A stretch of DNA of 64,000 nt from Marinobacter segnicrescens (GTDB lineage Bacteria > Pseudomonadota > Gammaproteobacteria > Pseudomonadales > Oleiphilaceae). The notes under the pieces were generated by a model. The model saw nothing but the letters and a program-made list of their open reading frames with translations. It had not been told where the DNA came from and did not search any database. The translations under genes and the position numbers were made by a program. Where the stretch lies: NCBI RefSeq assembly GCF_900111555.1, contig NZ_FOHZ01000003.1, positions 41,767-105,766 on the forward strand, written 5' to 3'. Of this stretch, positions 16,722 to 25,475 are shown piece by piece; within the stretch, counting starts at the first letter, position 1; every line of letters begins with the position of its first letter.

Positions 16722-18085
16722 ATTGTCTGTGCCTCACGTTGCCGCCAGCTGCCAGGCGTATCCGGCAAATAGGCGAGTACCGGCAGGCCAAGGGTTTCTT
16801 CGATATCCGACCGGCTTCTGACTCGTCGATTGGTCAATTCAAGGATCAGTGACAGTGCCACACCGAGCAACAACCCCAGAGCAGTTGCAATCACCAGGTT
16901 GAGTTTGACGTTGGGCGACGTCGGCATGCTTGGCGGCACGGCTTCGTTGAGCACGGTGACATTGGTTTCAGCCAGCCGGCTTTCCAGGGTGTTGGCCTGG
17001 GCCCGGCCAGAAGCGGCGTTATAGGCTTCCTGGGCCATCTGCACTTCCTGCTGAAGCAGGTCCAGCTCATCGCGCTGTTCCTTCAGGGCCAGCACCCGCT
17101 GTTTCTGGTCGTCGAAAGCCTGCTGCAACTCTTCCAGGCGACTCTGGGAGACGTTGGCCGTGGATTCGAGGCTATTGGCAGCAATACTGCGTTCCCTGGC
17201 CAGGCTTGCGCGCAGGGACTGGACCCTGGCGGCCTGGCGCCGGTACTCAGGATGTCGCTCCCCGTAACGGTTTGACATGTCGTTCAACTCAGCCTCGGCT
17301 TCCGCAAGCTGAGCCCTGAGGTTCTGAATCGCTGCGTTGTCCGGAACGCTGACCGCCCGGTCTCCGTTACCCTGGCGAAGCTGGTCCTGGGTGCTCTGAT
17401 CCTGGGCATCCACCAGCCGGGAGGAAAGCTCCGCAAGGCGGGCATTCTCCAGGTCCAGCTGTTCATTCAGGCCAACGATGCCGTGCTTTTGCTGAAAGTC
17501 CGATAGCTTCCCCCGGGCTTCCCGGAGGTTTCCCCGCAGCAGTTTCAACTGTTCCTGGTACCAGGTGGAAAAGCGTCGGGCGGGATCTGTACGCAGCTCG
17601 ATGCTGGTATCGATATAGGCGATCGCGACGCTGTTTACCACGCCGGCAGCCAGTTCGGGCTCCTCTCCACTCAGGGAGATGGTCATGACGTTATTGCCCT
17701 TCTCGGTGCCGACGCTGAGATTACGGCGAACATACCCGGCCAGCCATGCCGCAGGCCTCGCCTCGCCATCACCGTCGTGGGCCTCCTTTGCCCGGGCATC
17801 GACCATCGCCCGGATGTCGTCCGGCAGATAGTCATACACTCGCCCGGCGACCTTGCGGCTGCGCACGATTTCTGCCTGGGTAGCAATATACCCTGAGCGG
17901 GCGGGCGCCAGCTCACCGGTCATCCGGTCCTGCACCTGGCCTTCCATAATCAGCTCGGTGGAGGCAACGTAGGTGCGGGGCAAAAGCAAGGACACCACCG
18001 CCATGACGCCAACGCATACCACCAATAGCGCTGCGGTGATCCACCATCGGGCCAACAGTATTCTCAACAGACTGCTCAGGCTCAT
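16718..18085 (-). CDS. epsF: EPS chain-length/export inner-membrane protein (Wzz/GNVR family, EpsF/GumC-like)
   Basis: 455 residues. A membrane helix at about 13-35 (WITAALLVVCVGVMAVVSLL), a periplasmic Wzz domain starting YVASTELIMEG, a long coiled coil at about 190-370 (many Gln, Leu, Arg and Glu), then a second helix at about 405-428 (LNLVIATALGLLLGVALSLI) preceded by a Pro-rich PPSMPTSPNVK segment. This is the PCP-2 architecture without a fused kinase. It spans the periplasm and links to the outer-membrane EpsE channel, setting chain length and export. ATG 18085 is chosen: GGGAG precedes it and the Wzz domain starts at once; the longer frame from 18142 would overlap epsE. It is 22 bases after epsE. 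Confidence 0.9.
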   Translation of the reverse strand: MSLSSLLRILLARWWITAALLVVCVGVMAVVSLLLPRTYVASTELIMEGQVQDRMTGELAPARSGYIATQAEIVRSRKVAGRVYDYLPDDIRAMVDARAKEAHDGDGEARPAAWLAGYVRRNLSVGTEKGNNVMTISLSGEEPELAAGVVNSVAIAYIDTSIELRTDPARRFSTWYQEQLKLLRGNLREARGKLSDFQQKHGIVGLNEQLDLENARLAELSSRLVDAQDQSTQDQLRQGNGDRAVSVPDNAAIQNLRAQLAEAEAELNDMSNRYGERHPEYRRQAARVQSLRASLARERSIAANSLESTANVSQSRLEELQQAFDDQKQRVLALKEQRDELDLLQQEVQMAQEAYNAASGRAQANTLESRLAETNVTVLNEAVPPSMPTSPNVKLNLVIATALGLLLGVALSLILELTNRRVRSRSDIEETLGLPVLAYLPDTPGSWRQREAQTI

Positions 18086-18107
18086 GCCTTTCTCCCTGAA
18101 AGCGGAA

Positions 18108-18917
18108 TCAGAACAGGCTTTCCTTGACGAACAGCACGTCACCGTCCCGAATCGGATCAGACATATCCACCTTCAGAGTTTTGACGGTGCCATCCGGCTG
18201 CTTGCGGTACAGCACCACCCCCCTGGTGCTGGCACGGGGATTAAAGCCGCCGCTGACAGAGAGGGCCTGCATCACGTTCAGGGACCGGTCGAGGGTGTAG
18301 GTACCTGGCTTCTGGACCTGGCCGTGAACGTAGAACTGCTCGGCTTTGGGAACAAACAGGGTATCGCCATTGCGCACCCTCACTGCTGGCTGATCAGCAG
18401 CCTTCTGGTCAAGCAGTTCGGAGAGGTAGAACTGGTGGCGCTCCTGCTGCCCGCCTTCACTATCTCGAATCAGCACAAGGCGCTCGCCACCTCCGGAGTT
18501 GATACCCCCGGCCAGCGCCAGCACCTCGGTCAGGGTGGTAGGACCCTCCAGCGCGATCTTTCCGGGCTGGTTAACGTGGCCGAGAACCGAAACGGTATTG
18601 CTCCGGTACTCCTCCACCACCACATTGACATTGGCATTTCGGAGATAGCCTTCGTTCTCAAGGCGGGATTCCAGCAATCGACTGACTTCCGGAGGCGTCA
18701 TACCCTCGACATCGACGCGGCCGATCAGCGCCATGGTGATGGTGCCATCCGCAGCAACCTCGGTGTCTGTGTCCATGTCCTCCTGACCGTAGACGGAAAC
18801 GCTGACCCGGTCGCCGACACCAATCTGGTAAGCCTCCTGGGCGGAGACGGTGCCGGCGGAAAGCAGGCATATGACCAGCAAAATGACTGTATTACGGAAA
18901 CTATTGCTCTGTATCAT
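18108..18917 (-). CDS. epsE: Polysaccharide export outer-membrane protein (Wza/GumB/EpsE family)
   Basis: 269 residues. A signal peptide (TVILLVICLLSAGTVSA, cleavage before QEAYQIG) has no lipobox Cys, unlike E. coli Wza. The Poly_export domain follows (YQIGVGDRVSVSVYGQEDM, with MALIGRVDVEGMTPPEVSRL) and then SLBB domains (VLGHVNQPGKIALEGPTTL, repeated as VHGQVQKPGTYTLDRSLNVM). The length is short compared with Wza (about 380), as for EpsE and GumB. It is the first gene of an operon that runs epsE-epsF-epsG-like-polymerase-gumH-GH5-gumK-GT26. It forms the outer-membrane exit of the EPS machinery. Confidence 0.92.
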   Translation of the reverse strand: MIQSNSFRNTVILLVICLLSAGTVSAQEAYQIGVGDRVSVSVYGQEDMDTDTEVAADGTITMALIGRVDVEGMTPPEVSRLLESRLENEGYLRNANVNVVVEEYRSNTVSVLGHVNQPGKIALEGPTTLTEVLALAGGINSGGGERLVLIRDSEGGQQERHQFYLSELLDQKAADQPAVRVRNGDTLFVPKAEQFYVHGQVQKPGTYTLDRSLNVMQALSVSGGFNPRASTRGVVLYRKQPDGTVKTLKVDMSDPIRDGDVLFVKESLF

Positions 18918-19417
18918 CCCAATCCATCCCTTGTTGGAGCGTCAGCATGTCAGGCAAACCCGCAGGCGCTGCCTGAACTGTCCATGCCATTGCTGGGCCT
19001 GTGGGAACAGCGCCCGGGCGAGATTTGACGGTTTGTGTACCCGGCGCCCGGAATGCCATGTCCTGCAAGGCTCCCGGGCCACCGTTTCGATGCGTATTAT
19101 GCGCACCTCTTCACAGCAGCATCAACGTGTCGTCATGAGTGATACATAGCAACAAATGACCCGTAACCCACTGGATTATCGACATTTTCAAGACTACAAA
19201 AAGAACATGACAGTGAGGTTATGAGATCGTCATCACAGGCGCGGGAAAGTCGTGATACCACACCCGCAAAAAGGTGCCGTTCAGTGCAGGCAGGATCTGT
19301 CGAAAGACGGGAAGCGCTGGCTGGAAAACGGGATAGCCAGGAATGGCGTCAGGCAAGTGAGGCCTCAGGCCGGGACAACGACCTTGCCCGACCTGTGCGA
19401 ATGGGAAGAACCGTGGA
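18918..19417. promoter_or_regulatory. 500-base control region upstream of the EPS operon
   Basis: No gene is evident here; the short ORFs present have no recognisable features. A possible sigma-70 promoter for epsE on the minus strand is TTGATG (19125-19120), 18-base spacer, CATAAT (19101-19096), giving a leader of about 170 bases. No JUMPstart/ops element was found. Confidence 0.4.
19096..19125 (-). promoter_or_regulatory. Possible sigma-70 promoter of the epsE operon
   Basis: Read on the minus strand: TTGATG, 18 bases, CATAAT (4/6 and 5/6 to consensus). Prediction from consensus only. Confidence 0.3.
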
Positions 19418-19918
19418 TCAGTGGTCAGAATGGTCCATTTTCGATGGCATGGCATCCATCTGCTGAACCTGCAGGATGATCTCCATAGGCTCCATACCTT
19501 CGAACTGCAGTGTCAGCGGCACTTCCTCGCCCTCGGCCAGGGGACGCTTCAGCTGTTCCAGCATCAGGTGAAAGCTATGGGGCTTGAGTACCACGGTTTC
19601 TCCGGCAGAAACGGTGAGCCCGTCCGGCAGGGGCTGCATCTTCATCAGGCCATCGTGCATGACCGTTTCGTGGATTGAGACCTGGCCTGCCACAGGCGTC
19701 TCACCGGCCACCAGGGTAACGGATTGGTCACCATGGTTATGAATGGTCATATAGCCTACACCCACTGGCGTACCGGGTGGCGTTGGACGGGACCAGGGAT
19801 GTTCAATAGCGACATCGCCCTGCTGATATTCCGCGGCCAGCACTGGCAGGGAGTGAGCCGCCAGCATGGAGAAAGCCGTGAGGCCGGATGCAAGGAGTGA
19901 GACTTTTCTATGGGTCAT
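19418..19918 (-). CDS. Periplasmic copper chaperone, PCuAC family
   Basis: 166 residues. A signal peptide (VSLLASGLTAFSMLAAHSLPVLAA) precedes the PCuAC domain: HPWSRPTPPGTPVGVGYMTI, VSIHETVMHDGLMKMQPL and LKPHSFHLMLEQLKRPL. The copper ligands of the H(M)X10MX21HXM site are placed as in the family. The tail QMDAMPSKMDHSDH adds Met and His residues that may also bind copper. Such proteins deliver Cu(I), often for cytochrome oxidase. Here it stands alone, without Sco or TlpA genes next to it. ATG 19918 is used because the signal peptide starts there; a longer frame to 20032 adds an unlikely N-terminus. Confidence 0.9.
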   Translation of the reverse strand: MTHRKVSLLASGLTAFSMLAAHSLPVLAAEYQQGDVAIEHPWSRPTPPGTPVGVGYMTIHNHGDQSVTLVAGETPVAGQVSIHETVMHDGLMKMQPLPDGLTVSAGETVVLKPHSFHLMLEQLKRPLAEGEEVPLTLQFEGMEPMEIILQVQQMDAMPSKMDHSDH

Positions 19919-20060
19919 GGGTATCCAATTCCGGTGGTTGAAAAGGGGTACAGTGTCGACAGTCTTTCCGTAACCACCACCAAATACAACCCCGATCCCT
20001 GCGGTATATTGCCGCGCCCCGATTCGGGCCACCTACGCCAGGGCCAGCCTCTACCCTTAC

Positions 20061-20825
20061 TCAGGAACGGATATGCCGATACCTGGCTTCCAGGCAGCTG
20101 TATACCCCAAAGGCCACAAGGCCAGCCGCAACAATACCGAGTAACCACTGCCCGTAGGGCGACCCCGCCAGCCAGTCCAGTGCTTCCCCGGTGCCCTGGA
20201 TTTCCCTGGAATTTAGCCGTACCGCGGAATGGATAAGCATACCCGCCACAATGCACCAGACCACCCCCCGTGCCACCAGGCCGAAACGACACAGGTGCCG
20301 CGCCCAGGGTTCATGGCTGGAGGGGAAGGTCATGTAACGCTCGAACCGTGCGGTCCAGCCCTTGAATATGTGAGCCACGCCAATGCCTGACAATAATACA
20401 CCCGCCGCGGCAATCACCAGCGTGGCGGTGCCCTCGCCAAGAGCCGATAAAGATCCTCCCTTGCTACCCTCTCGCGAGGCCAGCATCAGCCGGATCGCCC
20501 AGTATGCGAGGAAGCCATGTGTCACAGCGCTGAGCAGGTGACCGGCACGGATGACCAGCGCCTTTGGATCCCTGCCATGGTGGTCGGCATCAGTAAGGCT
20601 CTGGATCGCGCGCCAGAGGGCGAAGCCGACAAGGCCTGCTATCATCAGCAATAACAGAATCCGCCCGAAGGGTTGCTCCAGGATTTCCACCAGGGCGCCT
20701 CGCGCACTGGTTGTCTGCCCGCCCATACCGACAGCGGACGTCAGTGCCAGCAGGCCAACAACCAGGTAGAGAACTCCACGGGATGCATAGCCCGCACGGG
20801 CAAGAATCTGGATGGTATGTTCCAT
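20061..20825 (-). CDS. DUF1206 family membrane protein
   Basis: 254 residues with six predicted membrane helices in three similar pairs. DUF1206 repeats are visible: ILARAGYASRGVLYLVVGLL at the start, LVIRAGHLLSAVTHGFLAYW in the middle and LCRFGLVARGVVWCIVAGML near residue 180, each with the arginine-glycine turn. The function of the family is not known. It lies upstream of and in the same direction as the PCuAC gene, about 140 bases apart, so they may or may not be co-transcribed. Confidence 0.85.
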   Translation of the reverse strand: MEHTIQILARAGYASRGVLYLVVGLLALTSAVGMGGQTTSARGALVEILEQPFGRILLLLMIAGLVGFALWRAIQSLTDADHHGRDPKALVIRAGHLLSAVTHGFLAYWAIRLMLASREGSKGGSLSALGEGTATLVIAAAGVLLSGIGVAHIFKGWTARFERYMTFPSSHEPWARHLCRFGLVARGVVWCIVAGMLIHSAVRLNSREIQGTGEALDWLAGSPYGQWLLGIVAAGLVAFGVYSCLEARYRHIRS

Positions 20826-21060
20826 GGTGCCCGGCTTCCCTGTAGCGACTCTTTCAATCCAGGCAAGGGAAACGCCACTTGCCTGCCCTCCCCGTACTGT
20901 AGCGGCTTAAAGGTTCCACACCCCAGCCCAATAGATGAAATTCCTGTTATGCCGGCGGATTTGCGGAACCGGGCGTGACAGGCGAAAATACCTTCCTCGT
21001 TATTATTAGCAGCCAAACAACGCCAGGCAGCCGATGGCTGCCCAAAACAGGATTTGCAAC

Positions 21061-22200
21061 ATGTCCAGACAGGTTCCCCAGGTAGACCCGGAAGGGCTGC
21101 TGGAATACTCCGTCGTGTTCAATGACCGCTCCCTCAACCACATGTCTGCGGTGTTCCAGCAGGTGATGCGGGATATCTCGGGCACACTCAAACGGGCCTA
21201 TAACGCGGAGGGTGCGGTCGTTGTGCCCGGCGGGGGCAGTTTTGGCATGGAGGCCGTGGCCCGTCAGTTCGCCCATGACCGCAGATGCCTGGTCCTCCGT
21301 AATGGCTGGTTCAGCTATCGCTGGTCCCAGATTTTCGACATGGGACGAATCCCGTCATCCGCATCGGTGCTCAAAGCCAGCCCCGTAACCCCGGGCCACC
21401 AGCCGGCCTGGGCTCCCGCCCCTGTCGACGAGGTCGTTCGCCAGATTCAGCAAGAAAAGCCTGAGGTGGTCTTTGCACCCCACGTGGAAACCGCATCCGG
21501 GATGGTTTTGCCGGACGATTACCTGAAGGCAGTGGGCGAGGCGGTATCCAGTGTGGGAGGGCTGTTTGTGCTGGACTGCGTGGCTTCCGGCGCGCTCTGG
21601 GTCGACATGAAGGCCTGTGGCGTTGATGTGCTGATTACTGCGCCCCAGAAAGGCTGGAGTGCCTCCCCCTGCGCGGCCCTGATCGCTCTCAGCGGTCGGG
21701 CACTCGAGAAGCTGGAAGCGACCACCAGCAGCAGCTTTGCCGCTGACCTCAAGAAATGGCGCACTATCATGCAGGCCTACGAGGACGGTGGCCACGCTTA
21801 CCACGCCACCATGCCCACGGACACCCTGGCCATCCTGCGGGACGCCATGGCCGAAACAGAGAATACCGGCTTTGATGTGTTGAAAGACCGGCAATGGCAG
21901 CTTGGCCAACAGGTGCGGGCAGTCTTTGCCGACGCCGGGTTCCGCAGTGTTGCGGCGGAGGGGTTCGAAGCACCGGGAGTGGTGGTGTTGCACACCGAAA
22001 ATACGGACATCCACAACACCCGCCTGTTCCGGGAGCAGGGTCTGCAAACGGCTGCCGGTGTGCCCCTGATGTGCGACGAACCGGAAAACTTCCTGAGCTT
22101 CCGGGTCGGCCTGTTTGGCCTGGAAAAGCTCAATAATATCGATCGAACGGTGGACAACCTGCGCCAGGCCCTCGCTGCCATAGGAAAAGATGCCTTCTGA
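21061..22200 (+). CDS. Class V PLP-dependent aminotransferase (alanine-glyoxylate/serine-pyruvate type)
   Basis: 379 residues. Fold-type I class V pattern: PEGLLEYSVVFNDRSLNHMS at the start, VVVPGGGSFGMEA (about 53-65), HVETASGMVLPDDYLK, FVLDCVASGALWVDMKACGV with the PLP Asp, then ITAPQKGWSASPCAAL with the Schiff-base Lys (APQKGW). The C-terminal LMCDEPENFLSFRVGLFGLEK is the usual Arg-containing end. Probably uses alanine, serine or another small amino acid with glyoxylate or pyruvate; the exact substrates are unknown. ATG 21061 follows AGGAT and fits family length; an in-frame ATG at 21034 is less likely. It is convergent with the DCC-family gene. Confidence 0.88.
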   Translation: MSRQVPQVDPEGLLEYSVVFNDRSLNHMSAVFQQVMRDISGTLKRAYNAEGAVVVPGGGSFGMEAVARQFAHDRRCLVLRNGWFSYRWSQIFDMGRIPSSASVLKASPVTPGHQPAWAPAPVDEVVRQIQQEKPEVVFAPHVETASGMVLPDDYLKAVGEAVSSVGGLFVLDCVASGALWVDMKACGVDVLITAPQKGWSASPCAALIALSGRALEKLEATTSSSFAADLKKWRTIMQAYEDGGHAYHATMPTDTLAILRDAMAETENTGFDVLKDRQWQLGQQVRAVFADAGFRSVAAEGFEAPGVVVLHTENTDIHNTRLFREQGLQTAAGVPLMCDEPENFLSFRVGLFGLEKLNNIDRTVDNLRQALAAIGKDAF

Positions 22201-22218
22201 ACTCCGCCCACTACAAGC

Positions 22219-22269
22219 GGCGCCTGGGTCACTATTTACCGGGCATGCGCCCGGTTCGCTCCAGGCGCC
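22219..22269. repeat. Nested inverted repeat at the junction of two convergent genes
   Basis: Outer arms GGCGCCTGG (22219-22227) and CCAGGCGCC (22261-22269); inner arms ACCGGGC (22238-22244) and GCCCGGT (22249-22255). It covers the 3' end of the DCC-family gene and may be a bidirectional transcription end; there is no T-run. Confidence 0.45.
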
Positions 22270-22612
22270 GGGTGACCATGGCGTGGTACGCCCTGGCCAG
22301 TACTGGGCGGATCAGGGGCAACCCGATCAGCCACGCCAGGGGTTTGAGCACCGGTGCCCGGGACATCAGCAGAATGTAGGCGTCCAGCTCCCGATGAATG
22401 TGCCCTTTGCTGTCCTGGACATGCAATTCCTGCAGCGCGTCATCCGGGTGAATACCCAGGGATTGCAGCTCCTCATCCCGGCCAGTGATATCCACCCACT
22501 CCACGTTCCCGGCAGCTCGCCCTGCCAGCTTTTCGTATTGCCGGCGATCACGGATACAGCTTGGGCATGAGCCGTCGTAGAAGACCCGGAGTGTTTCTGC
22601 TGTAGGGGCCAT
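22232..22612 (-). CDS. DCC-family thiol-disulfide oxidoreductase-like protein (DUF393)
   Basis: 126 residues. The N-terminal LRVFYDGSCPSCIRDRRQYE carries the DxxCxxC motif that names the DCC family, placed as in thioredoxin-like proteins. The middle (DDALQELHVQDSKGHIHREL) and the hydrophobic part (LKPLAWLIGLPLIRPVLARAY) also match DUF393. A disulfide/thiol role is predicted; the partner is unknown. GGAGGAGG precedes ATG 22612. It follows thpR by 16 bases and is probably the last gene of the thpR group. Confidence 0.9.
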   Translation of the reverse strand: MAPTAETLRVFYDGSCPSCIRDRRQYEKLAGRAAGNVEWVDITGRDEELQSLGIHPDDALQELHVQDSKGHIHRELDAYILLMSRAPVLKPLAWLIGLPLIRPVLARAYHAMVTRRLERTGRMPGK

Positions 22613-22628
22613 AAAACACCTCCTCCGG

Positions 22629-23204
22629 CTATTGGGGACCTGTCAGAGCATGTGGGGCGTCGAGGCCCTCTTTCAATGGGAATCTCGCCAACACCTGGTA
22701 GCGGGAGCCTTCCGGGCCGGTGTTACTCAGGAACAGGCTGACATGTCGCACCATCACCTCCGGGGCGGAACTGCATCTGTGCTGTGCCAGGAAATCCCGG
22801 GCAGACCCGGCCTGATGACGACCAAACCTGGCCAGCGTGATATGGGGCCGGAATTTGCCAGACCCCACACCAAAACCCTGCTCGACCAGGCGACGGGATA
22901 CCCATTGGTGCAACCCGATAACCGGCGCTTCCGGCAACACGCCCGCCCACAGGCTCCGCGGCTGGTCCGGATCGCCGAAACAGCCCACACTGGTCGGTGT
23001 AATACAGAAATCATCTGTTTCAGGGCTCTCCATCGCCCGGAACAGCGCCGGAACCTGTTCGGGCTGAACCTGCCCCAGAAAGCACAGGGTCAGGTGCAAC
23101 TGATCCTGCCGTTGCCAGCGCGCACCCTCGATATCCTCGCGCCAGCCCAGTAAGACTTCGCCCGTTGTATTCGGTAACTCGAGCCCGACGAAGAGTCGTG
23201 GCAT
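22629..23204 (-). CDS. thpR: RNA 2',3'-cyclic phosphodiesterase (2H family)
   Basis: 191 residues. Two catalytic HxTx motifs are present: QLHLTLCFLGQ (about 40-50) and RPHITLARFG (about 126-135), and the start MPRLFVGLELP is typical of ThpR/LigT. It hydrolyses 2',3'-cyclic phosphate ends of RNA in the cytoplasm. ATG 23204 is preferred to an upstream in-frame ATG (23297) because AGGAGC lies before it and the domain starts at once. It is 34 bases after the DUF2784 gene on the same strand. Confidence 0.93.
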   Translation of the reverse strand: MPRLFVGLELPNTTGEVLLGWREDIEGARWQRQDQLHLTLCFLGQVQPEQVPALFRAMESPETDDFCITPTSVGCFGDPDQPRSLWAGVLPEAPVIGLHQWVSRRLVEQGFGVGSGKFRPHITLARFGRHQAGSARDFLAQHRCSSAPEVMVRHVSLFLSNTGPEGSRYQVLARFPLKEGLDAPHALTGPQ

Positions 23205-23238
23205 GTTTCGCTCCTGTTCGGAGGTTGGCTCGCCGGTA

Positions 23239-23631
23239 TCAGCGGGGCCGGCGCCGGGGTGGAAAACACCACCAACTGACAACGACCAACAAGCCAAACC
23301 CGGTGTATAACGCTATAAAGACCCAGGCGGGTGCATCGTAATAGAGCACCTGCTGCAGCCAGTACTCTATAAAACTGCCTTCATAGCCCGACTGTCCGGC
23401 CTGGCGGCGTAACCAGGCCTCAAGGGTGGTGAGCGGGCAGATGACGCCCAGCCAAGCCTGGGCAACCACCACGGCAATCGCTGCAAGGTGCGCGACCCGG
23501 AACCAGAGGACATTCACCCAGGGCCAGCCAAGGCGATTACCGACAAGTACCAGGACCAGGCCCAGCACAACAAACAACACTATACCCACATGAACCGTCA
23601 GAACGGCATCCGCCAGCCACTGCCAAATCAT
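23239..23631 (-). CDS. DUF2784 family small membrane protein
   Basis: 130 residues with four membrane helices. Family features are the start WLADAVLTVHVGIVLFVVLG, the segment FRVAHLAAIAVVVAQAWLGV, the CPLTTLE motif and the second helix pair near YYDAPAWVFIALYTGFGLL. Function unknown. It starts in the stop codon of the dehydratase gene (ATGA overlap), so it is translationally coupled to it. A basic C-terminus (FPPRRRPR) faces the cytoplasm. Confidence 0.87.
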   Translation of the reverse strand: MIWQWLADAVLTVHVGIVLFVVLGLVLVLVGNRLGWPWVNVLWFRVAHLAAIAVVVAQAWLGVICPLTTLEAWLRRQAGQSGYEGSFIEYWLQQVLYYDAPAWVFIALYTGFGLLVVVSWWCFPPRRRPR

Positions 23632-24602
23632 GCGATGGCCTCGCACTGGCTGACCTGGTCGAGGTCAAGGTTGCCTCCGGTAATGACCAGAATGTCGCCG
23701 CCCTGGGGTGCCGGTTCAACGGCACGCTCCAACAGCGCGGCGAGCCCGACTGCGGCGCCGGGTTCCACAAAGAGCCGGGCCTCGGTCAGCAACAGCCGGG
23801 TGGCTTCCCGAATGGCGGCTTCGCTGACGGTGACCATCCGGTCTACCACCTGCCGGGATGCCTGCCAGGTATATTCTCCAACCACCGCCGGCGCCAGGCT
23901 CGACGCCCAGGTGGAGACGTTATCAAGGCTGGCAGCGGGATCATTACATTGCCAGGCATGCCCCATGGTGGCGGCCCCGACCGGTTCCACCCCGACAATT
24001 TCCACATCCGGGCGACAGGCCTTGACCGCCAGTCCCAGCCCGGAGACGAGGCCACCACCGCCCACCGGGCAGACAATGCGGCGCATATCCGGGCACTGAT
24101 TCAATAATTCAAGCCCCACGGTACCCTGCCCTGCCATCACCCGCAGGTCATTGTAGGGGTGAACCAGGGTCAGCCCGCGGGTTGCGACGAGCTCATGGCA
24201 AAGCTCGACTGCCTGCTGAATGCGGCCATGGACGATCACTTCCGCCCCCAGCGCCCGGGTCCGACGGATCTTCAGCTCACTGGAACCTTCCGGCATGACC
24301 ACCGTGAGTGGCGTCTTCGTCGTGGCAGCCGCCCAGGCCAGCGCAATGGCGTGGTTTCCGGCAGAGACAGTGACCAGGCCACCGGCCAGTTCGCTCCCAG
24401 AGGCGGTCAGTACCCAGTTGAGGGCTCCCCGGGGTTTGAAGCTCCCGGTGCGCTGAAGGTTCTCGCACTTCAGGTGAACCCTCTGGCCCGTGGCCTGGTC
24501 CAGGTCTTCCGAGTGCCACACCGGCGTTCGGGTCACCCGGCCGCGAAGTCGCTCAGCCGCTTGCCGGATGGTGTCAAAGTCCGGGAGTTCCGCCGGTTCC
24601 AT
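23628..24602 (-). CDS. Threonine/serine dehydratase (fold-type II PLP enzyme)
   Basis: 324 residues. PLP motifs: Schiff-base Lys in RTGSFKPRGALN (about residue 54), the Asn loop SAGNHAIALAWAA, and the phosphate-binding Gly loop CPVGGGGLVSG. It lacks the C-terminal ACT-like regulatory domain of biosynthetic IlvA, so it looks like the catabolic TdcB / serine racemase group. It deaminates threonine (or serine) to 2-oxobutyrate (or pyruvate). GGAGG precedes ATG 24602. Substrate choice is uncertain. It heads a run with DUF2784 and thpR. Confidence 0.87.
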   Translation of the reverse strand: MEPAELPDFDTIRQAAERLRGRVTRTPVWHSEDLDQATGQRVHLKCENLQRTGSFKPRGALNWVLTASGSELAGGLVTVSAGNHAIALAWAAATTKTPLTVVMPEGSSELKIRRTRALGAEVIVHGRIQQAVELCHELVATRGLTLVHPYNDLRVMAGQGTVGLELLNQCPDMRRIVCPVGGGGLVSGLGLAVKACRPDVEIVGVEPVGAATMGHAWQCNDPAASLDNVSTWASSLAPAVVGEYTWQASRQVVDRMVTVSEAAIREATRLLLTEARLFVEPGAAVGLAALLERAVEPAPQGGDILVITGGNLDLDQVSQCEAIA

Positions 24603-24617
24603 AGGTGCCTCCTGGCT

Positions 24618-25277
24618 CTATTTCCTGAAAAACCTCGGGTTACGTTCGACAAATTCACCGATCCATCGTTCCAAGAATGAGGCTTTTTCCGGGGCCCGCA
24701 GATAGCGCCAGCCCAGCAGGGAAATTATCAGCGCCCCGAGGGCATCCACCACCAGGTCCCACATGGTATCAGTGAGTCCTGAAGGGTCACCCAGCATGGG
24801 CTTTTGCATATTCATGCCGAACAGCGAATCCATGGTGAATTCGAAGATTTCCCACAGGGCACCGATACCAAGGGCGAAGAGAAAGGCGAAGAAGGCGACG
24901 AAGCCGGGCTTCATGTGGACTTCGATCCGCTCCACCTCGTTCATGATATGTACAAGCAGGAATCCGAGGATGCCAAGCAGGACGCCGGAACTGGTGTGCA
25001 AGGCAATATCCCACCACCAGAACCGGGTGTAATAGTCTCTCACCTCCCCGAGAAACAGCGAGGCGAAAACAAAGCCGATGGCCAGCAATTGCAGTTCCGG
25101 GGGGATATGTATCCGGAACCGCCGCTCGAGCAGCACCGGCAGGAAGGTCACCACGATAATCAGGGCAGTGAAAAAACCGGTAAACCAGCGTCCCGCCCAG
25201 ATGGCAGCCACCACCTCAAGGAGAAGGATAAACTGCAGGAAAAAGGTGATTCTCTGATGGGTAATGCGAATTCGCAC
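24618..25277 (-). CDS. DUF2238 (YjdF-like) integral membrane protein
   Basis: 219 residues with five or six membrane helices. Conserved family motifs: FWWWDIALHTSSGVLLGI (about 86-103), GIGALWEIFEFTMDSLFG (about 136-153) and DTMWDLVVDALGALI (about 169-183), where acidic and aromatic residues lie at the membrane edge. Function unknown. The start is GTG 25277. It is 3 bases after the small lipoprotein gene and 15 before the dehydratase gene, so it belongs to the same minus-strand run. Confidence 0.83.
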   Translation of the reverse strand: MRIRITHQRITFFLQFILLLEVVAAIWAGRWFTGFFTALIIVVTFLPVLLERRFRIHIPPELQLLAIGFVFASLFLGEVRDYYTRFWWWDIALHTSSGVLLGILGFLLVHIMNEVERIEVHMKPGFVAFFAFLFALGIGALWEIFEFTMDSLFGMNMQKPMLGDPSGLTDTMWDLVVDALGALIISLLGWRYLRAPEKASFLERWIGEFVERNPRFFRK

Positions 25278-25280
25278 TGC

Positions 25281-25475
25281 CTAGCGAAGCTCCGGTTTTC
25301 TCAGGTCAAGGGGCTCATGGAGCGGAGGATGGCGTTCCCGGCACTCCATTCGTTCATACAGGGGCAGGCTATCACACTCGCTGGCATCGCCAGGATAACG
25401 CCCGTCCGTTGGCATACCAGTGCCACAACCACCCGCTGCCAGTAGCGACAGAACCACGAGGATAAACCGGGCCAT
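25281..25475 (-). CDS. Small lipoprotein, unknown function
   Basis: 64 residues. A short signal sequence, MARFILVVLSLLAAGGC, ends in a lipobox (LAAGGC), so the mature protein is a lipid-anchored peptide of about 47 residues with two further Cys (ECDSL, MECRER) that might pair. The start overlaps the upstream stop (TGATG), indicating coupling. I do not recognise a family. Longer frames from 25529 are less likely because the lipoprotein signal begins at 25475. Confidence 0.65.
   Translation of the reverse strand: MARFILVVLSLLAAGGCGTGMPTDGRYPGDASECDSLPLYERMECRERHPPLHEPLDLRKPELR

Noticed and set aside
19219..19455. 78-residue minus-strand ORF upstream of epsE
   Set aside because: Overlaps the end of the PCuAC gene, no signal or domain, no good start.
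24804..25445. 213-residue plus-strand ORF opposite the DUF2238 gene
   Set aside because: Shadow frame; the minus-strand gene has clear membrane helices and family motifs.
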